Shown piece by piece: positions 6,985 to 11,691 of a DNA stretch of 11,691 nt. Position 1 is the stretch's first letter; the number at the start of each line of letters is the position of its first letter. Below the pieces are notes generated by a model. That model saw only the letters and a program-made list of their open reading frames with translations, was not told the origin of the DNA and ran no database searches. Made by a program: the position numbers and the translations under genes. Origin of the DNA: Dunaliella salina. Taxonomy: Eukaryota; Chlorophyta; Chlorophyceae; Chlamydomonadales; Dunaliellaceae. The stretch is from NCBI GenBank assembly GCA_002284615.2, contig MU070803.1:1-11691 (forward strand), written 5' to 3'.

Positions 6985-7647
6985 ATGGCTGACGGGAAGC
7001 TTTTGATCAATGGCGCAGCCAACCAAGATCAAAGTGCTCTTTGGGACGACCTGGCACCGCAGCCTGCAGCTCTTCCTGTTCTCTACAAGCAAATTGCTGC
7101 TGTTCCTGTTCTCTACGAGCAAATTGCTGCTGTTCCTGTTCTCTACGAGCAAATTGCTGTTGTTCCTGTTCTCTACAAGCAAATTGCTGCGGTTCCTGTT
7201 CTCTACGAGCAAATTGCTGCTGTTCCTGTTCTCTACGAAGAAATTGCTGCTGTTCCTGTTCTCTACAAGCAAATTGCTGCGGTTTCTGTTCTCTACGAGC
7301 AAATTGCTGCTGTTCCTGTTCTCTACAAGCAAATTGCTGCTGTTCTTGTTCTCTACAAGCAAATTGCTGCGGTTCCTGTTCTCTACAAGCAAATCACAGC
7401 TTTTCTTGTTCTTTACAAGCAAATCACAGCTTTCCCTGTTAATTACAAGCAAATTGCAGCCTTTCCTGTCCTTGTAAAGCAAACTGTGGCTTTTCCTGTT
7501 CTTGGCAAGCTAATCACAGCTTTTCCAAGCACAGCACACTCGCAGGCAGCGCTACGTGGGCATTCCAGGAGACATAAGACAAAAGCACTACCTTTCCTCA
7601 GTTTCTACCCAGTGTGCGGGTACGATTTACCACCAGCCATCCCGTAG
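6985..7647 (+). CDS. Possible decapeptide-repeat protein
   Basis: A 220-codon frame starts at an ATGGCTG with good eukaryotic start context (GCGC before it) and ends at the TAG at 7645-7647. Residues 1-32 are non-repetitive and protein-like (MADGKLLINGAANQDQSALW). From about residue 33 it is built of fifteen 10-residue units with consensus LYKQIAAVPV, where position 3 alternates between Lys and Glu. The last five units drift (for example IT-AF in place of IA-AV), and several changes there are silent third-position changes in this frame. A 40-residue tail follows. No signal peptide or known domain is seen. The same DNA is also open in the other two plus frames and in one minus frame because the unit length is a multiple of three, so the open frame alone is weak evidence; it may be a non-coding minisatellite. 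Confidence 0.35.
   Translation: MADGKLLINGAANQDQSALWDDLAPQPAALPVLYKQIAAVPVLYEQIAAVPVLYEQIAVVPVLYKQIAAVPVLYEQIAAVPVLYEEIAAVPVLYKQIAAVSVLYEQIAAVPVLYKQIAAVLVLYKQIAAVPVLYKQITAFLVLYKQITAFPVNYKQIAAFPVLVKQTVAFPVLGKLITAFPSTAHSQAALRGHSRRHKTKALPFLSFYPVCGYDLPPAIP
7081..7530 (+). repeat. 30-bp minisatellite, 15 units in exact register
   Basis: Fifteen 30-bp units of consensus CTCTACRAGCAAATTGCTGC followed by KGTTCCTGTT follow each other with no insertion or deletion. The first ten units are nearly identical; the last five diverge progressively toward the right edge. Confidence 0.95.
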
Positions 7648-7666
7648 AAGCAAAGCAAAACTCAGA

Positions 7667-8060
7667 ACAAGCAGCAGGCACAGCATGGGCTCACCCGCTG
7701 TGTCAAGCATGCTGCGAAGCAAAGACCCAAACAAGCAGCAGGGAGTACAGTTTTGCTCACCTGCTGTGTCAAGCAAAGCTGCAAGGCAAATACCCAAACA
7801 AGCAGCAGGCACAGCATGGGCTCACCTGCTGCGTCAAGCATGCTGCGAAGCAAAGACCCAAACAAGCAGCGGGGAGTACAGTATTTCCTCACCTTACACT
7901 TTACACTTTTGCTCACCTGCTGTGCCAAGCACGCTGCAAGGCAAATACCCAAACAAGCAGCAGGCACAGCATGGGCTCAACTGCTGTGTCAAGCGTGCTG
8001 CGAAGCAGAGACCCAAACTACCAGCAGGCACAGCATCTGCTCACCTGCTGTGCCAAATCT
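7667..8060. repeat. Higher-order array of about 64-bp units (6 units)
   Basis: Units begin ACAAGCAGCAG (7667, 7731, 7798, 7862, 7953, and a variant at 8017), giving spacings of 64, 67, 64, 91 and 64. Two types alternate: one with GCATGGGCTCACC and GCTGCGAAGCAAAGACCC, the other with GGGAGTACAGT and GCTGCAAGGCAAATACCC or a shortened form. One unit carries about 24 extra bases (near 7881-7909). The spacing changes frame repeatedly, so the open frames crossing it are not under coding constraint. Confidence 0.85.
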
Positions 8061-8302
8061 GACGCCTCCGCCGCTGCGCCTTCTCCTGCTGCCGGCAGTG
8101 TTGCCTGGCCAAGCTGTGGATGCTCTTGCGCCTGCTCCCCTTGGCTTTGTTGTTGCTGCGCCTGCTCCTCCCCTTCCCCTAATAAAACAGGGTGGCTCGA
8201 CGGGCCCTGCGGGGATGGCTGCTCCTGCTGCTCCTGCGCCTGCATGCCAGTGTTTTTATTGGTGGACGTTTGCATCGCACTCTTGTTCTGGAAAGGTGAC
8301 AT
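8018..8302 (-). CDS. Possible Gln/Glu-rich exon
   Basis: A 94-codon minus-strand frame reads GEGEEQAQQQQSQGEQAQEH and related sequence, similar in style to the large Gln/Glu-rich frame that lies further along the same strand. It could be an upstream exon of that gene or of a related one. However, it overlaps the 64-bp array and the 123-bp duplication, the plus strand is also open, and CTG-rich DNA read on this strand always gives Gln. No firm splice sites were found. Confidence 0.15.
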   Translation of the reverse strand: MSPFQNKSAMQTSTNKNTGMQAQEQQEQPSPQGPSSHPVLLGEGEEQAQQQQSQGEQAQEHPQLGQATLPAAGEGAAAEASDLAQQVSRCCACW

Positions 8303-8420
8303 TCATGAAAGAGGGTGGCTCGATATGCCCTGCGGGGATGGCTGCTCCTGCCGCTCCTGCGCCTGCATGCCAGTGTTGTTATTGGTGGACGTTTGCATCG
8401 CACTCTTGTTCTGGAAAGGC
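8191..8420. repeat. 123-bp tandem duplication
   Basis: Copies start GGTGGCTCGA at 8191 and 8314 and differ at only five positions over about 107 bp. The period is 41 codons. One plus-strand frame reads a Pro/Ala stretch then a Cys/Trp motif (PACQCFYWWTFASHSCSGK). One minus-strand frame reads a Gln-rich segment like the large gene's composition, with a TGA between the copies. Neither can be called coding with confidence. Confidence 0.85.
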
Positions 8421-8550
8421 ACACGTCTCACAACAGCTTTCAGAAAGAGCAATGCAAATTGTTGCTGATAATAAGCTGCTGCATGCCAGACCAGGCAGGG
8501 CAGCAACGTAGCGCGCATGGCTTATGAGAGCCGATCGATTCCGTGCAGAT

Positions 8551-8623
8551 GTGTGTCCAGGGTTCTCTCTGTTGAAAGGGCACCATCAGCAAGGAGCGCT
8601 TTCAACAGAGAGAACCTCCACAC
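8551..8623. repeat. 18-bp perfect inverted repeat (foldback)
   Basis: GGTTCTCTCTGTTGAAAG (8561-8578) is matched by its exact reverse complement at 8599-8616, with a 20-base spacer. Beyond an internal loop, GTGTG (8551-8555) can pair with CACAC (8619-8623). The transcript would form a stable hairpin of small-RNA-precursor size. It may also be a foldback transposon relic; no target-site duplication was evident. Confidence 0.8.
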
Positions 8624-9048
8624 AGGTAGCCAACTTCCTGGCATGCAACATGTTAAATAATGGCAGATTAAGCCCCTTCAACAGGTCAGGGCAGAGAAAA
8701 GACCAATGGTCTGGAAAAGCCAGCCTTGTCATGGTGAGCAGTATGAAGTCCAGCAAAAGGAATTCATGAAGAACAGCCAGCAATGGCTCTGGGCAGAGAT
8801 GTGTGCGAGCACTGAGCACAAAAGTTTGGCCTTCGAAGCCAGTAATAATATAGCAACACTGATGCGTTACAACACTGATTTTGTATGAGGTTCTGAAATA
8901 ATCTCATTAATGAATTGACGAGCATTCAGAGTTTACGAGGTCTGCTAAACAAGGCTTGCAAACTGCTGCCATTTCCAGTCTCAAGCGGTTCTTGGTCACT
9001 ACTCATGTCCGTCCTCCATCAGACCTTCATCCGAGGAGTCCGTAAAGC
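8617..9048 (+). other. Mostly gene-free stretch with one open segment
   Basis: A frame open from 8661 to the TGA at 8886-8888 (60 codons from the ATG at 8706) has varied residues, including YEVQQKEFMKNSQQWLW, like the helical part of a DNA-binding or transposase-type protein. I cannot name it and chance is not excluded. On the minus strand TGTAA (8867-8871 as TTACA) could serve as a green-algal poly(A) signal for the candidate gene at 9049-9425. Confidence 0.25.
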
Positions 9049-9425
9049 TCACTCTTGCACGCCTGCGCCCCCTGCCCCTCCCTCCTTCCTACCCCAGCCC
9101 CCGCCCATGCCCCAGCCCCCGCCCATGCCTCCTTCCGCAACTGCTGCCTGTGTATCCTGCCGGATGTTGATGCCCTCCTCGCCGCCAGGAAGCTTGATGG
9201 GGAGCAGAGGAACCCACACTATCTGGGGGCACGTGTGCATGGACTTGTGGCAGAACTCTGGGCCTCCCCAGAGCTCTGAGGCCCCCCATCCCCCAAAGGA
9301 GAAAGGGAGGGCTGCATTGGCAGCAGTAGAGCTCCCTGAACAAACCTGGTCACCTTCCTTGCGCTTCCTCTTGGTGCAGCTACGTCAAAGAGGGTTCTCT
9401 GCCCCTTAGCAGCGCGTGGGTGCAT
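9049..9425 (-). CDS. Candidate small two-exon gene, Gly/Trp-rich C-terminus
   Basis: Exon 1 (9425-9354) starts at an ATG with AAAA before it and codes 24 residues including AAKGQRTLFDVAAPR. A GTGACC donor (from 9353) and a CCCCCAG acceptor (ending 9223) would remove a 131-base intron and keep phase 0. Exon 2 (9222-9049) codes 57 residues: IVWVPLLPIKLPGGEEG, then a polar stretch, then GGMGGGWGMGGGWG and a Gly-rich end before TGA. The total is 81 residues. The island is GC-rich within AT-rich flanks, as expected for exons. CATAAAAGG about 40 bases upstream resembles a TATA box and a TGTAA lies about 180 bases after the stop. I do not recognise the family. It may have further exons, and unspliced or plus-strand readings (8915-9409) remain possible. 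Confidence 0.35.
9092..9127. repeat. 18-bp tandem duplication
   Basis: CCCCAGCCCCCGCCCATG occurs twice in a row. On the minus strand it codes for the doubled GMGGGW motif of the candidate two-exon gene; the 18-bp period keeps the frame. Confidence 0.85.
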
Positions 9426-9461
9426 TTTGGGGCTTGATTAATCGCTCAATAATAACCTCCG

Positions 9462-9470
9462 CCTTTTATG
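9462..9470 (-). promoter_or_regulatory. TATA-like box upstream of the two-exon candidate
   Basis: CATAAAAGG on the minus strand ends 37 bases before the proposed ATG at 9425. If used, the 5' untranslated region would be very short. Confidence 0.2.
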
Positions 9471-10656
9471 AGCCCCTGTACAAGTAATTCTGAAAGACAA
9501 TTCATCTGTGAGACACACCAGTTATTGTCAAATCCTAGAAAAAAAATTCACTTTTGCGATGGTAAATCATTTTGTTTGCGGAGCGCACTTTCAACCACAG
9601 GCACCTGAGCGCGTCTGGCTATTCACAGTTTATTCCCAACATTTGAGTCTTAGGAAAACATGCATCAAGGCCCATGTTGCCGCACAAAACTTATCACATT
9701 GCTTAATCATCGTTTTTGGCTCTGCACAATGACTATGTGCACCAAAAAAATATATTTATTTGTAGGATATATGGTTGCGTAAATTACCATTTTGGACAGC
9801 AAGAGGGTATAAGCAATCAATATTGCCTCGCGTGGTCATGTAAAATTATATCATTTTGGAGCTGAGCAGTTGATGCGTGGTTGCAAAGCTAATTATTTTT
9901 TGGGAGTGCGCGGTGAGTTTAAGTGGTACGGTGTCCCAAAACGCGAGCATGGCCAGCAAAAGAGCAGCATGTCATGACGAAACTTGTTCTTCAGGCACAT
10001 GCCGCCTTCCATTCTCACTTAAATCATGCGGAAGAGACAGGCAAAGAAGTGTGTGCAACCTGCGTTGCCTCACAAACTTATGTGCACAGCTGGATGGCCA
10101 GTGTTGAAACAAAAATCCGACGTTCATGGTATGTGCCTGTACCACAGTTTTAGGATCCAGCTTAAGAATATCAGATTGAGAGCCTCTGCTTTGGTAGGCA
10201 TGGGCAATGAATGTCCCTCTTGACTTCCTCGAGGTTTTTTTTTTTTAATTTGGCGTTCTTGATGGTGTGCTCAAATTTCCGCAGTTAAGAAAGAATTGGT
10301 CCATTTTATGCTTGGTGAGTTAGCTCTCAGCATGTAGTTTGTGAAGTCATGGATTGTACTTGAACCACAGCGAGTGTGATGAGCTGATTGCTCGCCATTG
10401 AGAGATGATTTACTGAGGCCCACCCTGGACCATTCTTTGCTCTTGTAATAATGTCTTTGTATCCTCAATACACTATGCAACATCCTGGATGCTCAAAAAG
10501 GGAAAAAAGGAGGTCAAGCTCTGATTATTTTGGCACCCGTTGCATTTTGGCTCCTGGAAATGGCTGAAGTTCAGTACCTCTCACCAACCACTGGGTCATT
10601 TTTTTTTACAATATCTTTGGCAATTATGTCCTCTCGGTTGAGGGCCCTTTTCATTA
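9471..10656. other. Long AT-rich stretch without a gene
   Basis: Short frames on both strands are unrecognised and overlap. Loose repeats of a GTAAAT...CATTTTG motif occur near 9560, 9779 and 9840. A T12 run is at 10235-10246. No RNA gene or element border was seen. Confidence 0.4.
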
Positions 10657-10673
10657 GGGGGGGGGGGGGGGGG
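10657..10673. repeat. 17-G homopolymer
   Basis: An uninterrupted run of 17 G begins after TCATTA. It could form a G-quadruplex and its length is likely polymorphic or imprecisely assembled. Confidence 0.95.
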
Positions 10674-10743
10674 CCAATTGGATGTTATTTTCTGAGGCCC
10701 AACTCTAAAACGCCTGGCATTTCTGGAAGAAATTTCGACACTG

Positions 10744-10948
10744 CAAAGAAAATAAGTATAATCGTCACGCTTATGGCACTGTACCAAAGAAAATAAGTAT
10801 AATTGTCACGCTCATGGCACTGTAACAACGAAAATAAGTATAATTGTCACGCTTATGGCACTGTACCAAAGAAAATAAGTATAATTGTCACGCTTATGGC
10901 ACTGTACCAAAGAAAATAAGTATAATTGTCACGCTTATGGCACTGTAC
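10744..10948. repeat. 41-bp minisatellite, five units
   Basis: Five 41-bp units begin CAAAGAAAATAAGTATAAT and end ATGGCACTGTAC, starting at 10744, 10785, 10826, 10867 and 10908. Units differ by one or a few bases, the third being most divergent (AACAACG). The period is not a multiple of three, so it is not coding. Confidence 0.95.
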
Positions 10949-11270
10949 CACACCCAGATGTTCCAGGTGTGGTCAAAACAAAGTCAGGTGTTTTTCCTTA
11001 ATTAAACTTCTGCCAACTTCAATGAGCACAATGCTCAAACTTGCACATTTGAAGCACAATGTTTTGCACACTTGGACAGCACAGGGGCCTCCCAAAAAGT
11101 GCCTCTGTAGAAGGAGCAATCAGATATGGAAGTGCAAACAAGGCGCCGCTTTCAGTTAAGTTCAAGCTCATTTACCTCAAGTACTGCATTTACAATAATA
11201 AGGGCGCTCCGCCCAAACCTTGCTTTTATGTAAAAAGTCACAAATTGAAGCTCTCTGATTTGATTTTACA
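10949..11270. other. No supported gene
   Basis: Plus-strand frames at 10926-11159 and 11059-11328 overlap each other and the minisatellite end. CCACACC..GGTGTGG (about 10949-10973) is a small inverted repeat around AGATGTTCCA. Its right end is pyrimidine-rich and leads to a possible splice acceptor. Confidence 0.35.
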
Positions 11271-11271
11271 G

Positions 11272-11368
11272 GCAAAGGTCCGAAGACGAAGCGGGAAAAA
11301 TGGACAGAAGTCCTTCGTCGGCGGTTGATTCAGGCACGATCACAAATTTCTTTCTTTGGGTATTTTAG
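11272..11368 (+). CDS. Possible internal exon, basic helix-like product
   Basis: TTTGATTTTACAG (ending 11271) looks like a splice acceptor and TTTTAG/GTGCAT (GT at 11369-11370) like a donor. The 97-base piece between them reads GPKTKREKWTEVLRRRLIQ followed by ARSQISFFGYF, a basic, helix-like segment of natural composition. Without the donor the same frame stays open to the TAA at 11466-11468. There is no ATG, so it would be an internal or terminal exon. I do not recognise it, and no partner exon was found. Confidence 0.25.
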
Positions 11369-11468
11369 GTGCATAAGGTTGCCAGTGGCCAGTGCAGATT
11401 TCAGCCATGTTTGGCACACTCTGTTGGAGCCTGACCTCTTATTTGTCCCACATATCCTTGACGCTTAA

Positions 11469-11673
11469 TGTCAATTTATGCCAATAGTTTTTGGAAGTCG
11501 AATCATCTCGATTGGGCCGTATTGAGGACCCCATATTGGCCTGAGGCGCAAGACCCAAACCTCCTCTTCCAGTCACCTCTGGCGACATCCACCTCCTGCA
11601 TGTACTTCTTTTACATGCTCAGGCCACGTGATGGAAGCCAGCATAACTTATTTCCACATCTTTGCTTTCACTG
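11469..11673. other. No gene seen
   Basis: No frame or structured element was supported in this stretch up to the edge repeat. Confidence 0.4.
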
Positions 11674-11691
11674 CTCTCTCTCTCTCTCTCT
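11674..11691. repeat. CT dinucleotide microsatellite at window edge
   Basis: Nine CT units run off the right edge, so the full length is not known. Confidence 0.95.

Noticed and set aside
6796..7482. 228-codon minus-strand frame with NLLVENRNSS repeats
   Set aside because: It is open mainly because the 30-bp unit length is a multiple of three; the diverged units show more silent changes on the plus frame, and its start and end lie in other repeats.
7614..8511. Long plus-strand frames of 252-284 codons
   Set aside because: The 64-bp array shifts frame at several units, so unit sequences are not conserved as peptides; only the 123-bp part could be a coding module.
10744..10948. CRISPR-like array
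   Set aside because: The units are continuous 41-bp tandem repeats with no unique spacers, and the context is eukaryotic.

Overview
The window looks like nuclear DNA of a eukaryote, most likely a chlorophyte green alga. I infer this from the mosaic of CTG/CAG-rich coding-like sequence and AT-rich spacer, the many short minisatellites, candidate introns with GT/AG borders, and the lack of bacterial gene packing or ribosome-binding sites. The species cannot be named from the sequence. Most of the window is repeat-rich intergenic or accessory DNA, and few genes can be defended.

Left end (1-630): the window opens inside a plus-strand reading frame (1-327). Its C-terminus carries RDVNAAWN, the signature of the third RuvC motif of the TnpB/Fanzor family of RNA-guided nucleases, the proteins of IS200/IS605-type elements and their eukaryotic descendants. 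Just after the stop lies a two-part stem-loop (353-384), which is where this family often makes its guide RNA. A convergent minus-strand frame (401-625) codes for an unrecognised, charged, protein-like segment.

Middle left (630-3690): mostly decayed or non-coding sequence. It holds a purine-rich tract followed by a small hairpin repeat (second copy near 6560), a stop-free relic frame (1876-2094), a tRNA-like element with an exact Pol III B box (2498-2553) that may be the head of a SINE, and a 40-bp duplication (2992-3071).

Centre (3690-6100): the best large gene candidate, a minus-strand frame of 782 codons for a Gln/Glu-rich, probably coiled-coil protein with CAG tracts and two internal duplications. 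A 9-bp perfect hairpin follows its stop.

Right of centre (6100-8620): a dense field of tandem repeats. It contains a 25/18-bp array, a duplicated roughly 90-bp segment, a 15-unit 30-bp minisatellite that reads as a decapeptide repeat, a roughly 64-bp higher-order array, a 123-bp duplication and an 18-bp perfect inverted repeat.

Right end (8620-11691): a GC-rich island that fits a small two-exon minus-strand gene (9425-9049), then AT-rich spacer, a 17-G run, five 41-bp tandem units, and a possible plus-strand exon near 11272-11368.

No operon or pathway links these genes. The common theme is mobile-element remains and repeat expansion. The most notable item is the probable Fanzor/TnpB-type C-terminus at the left edge, which is cut by the window border.
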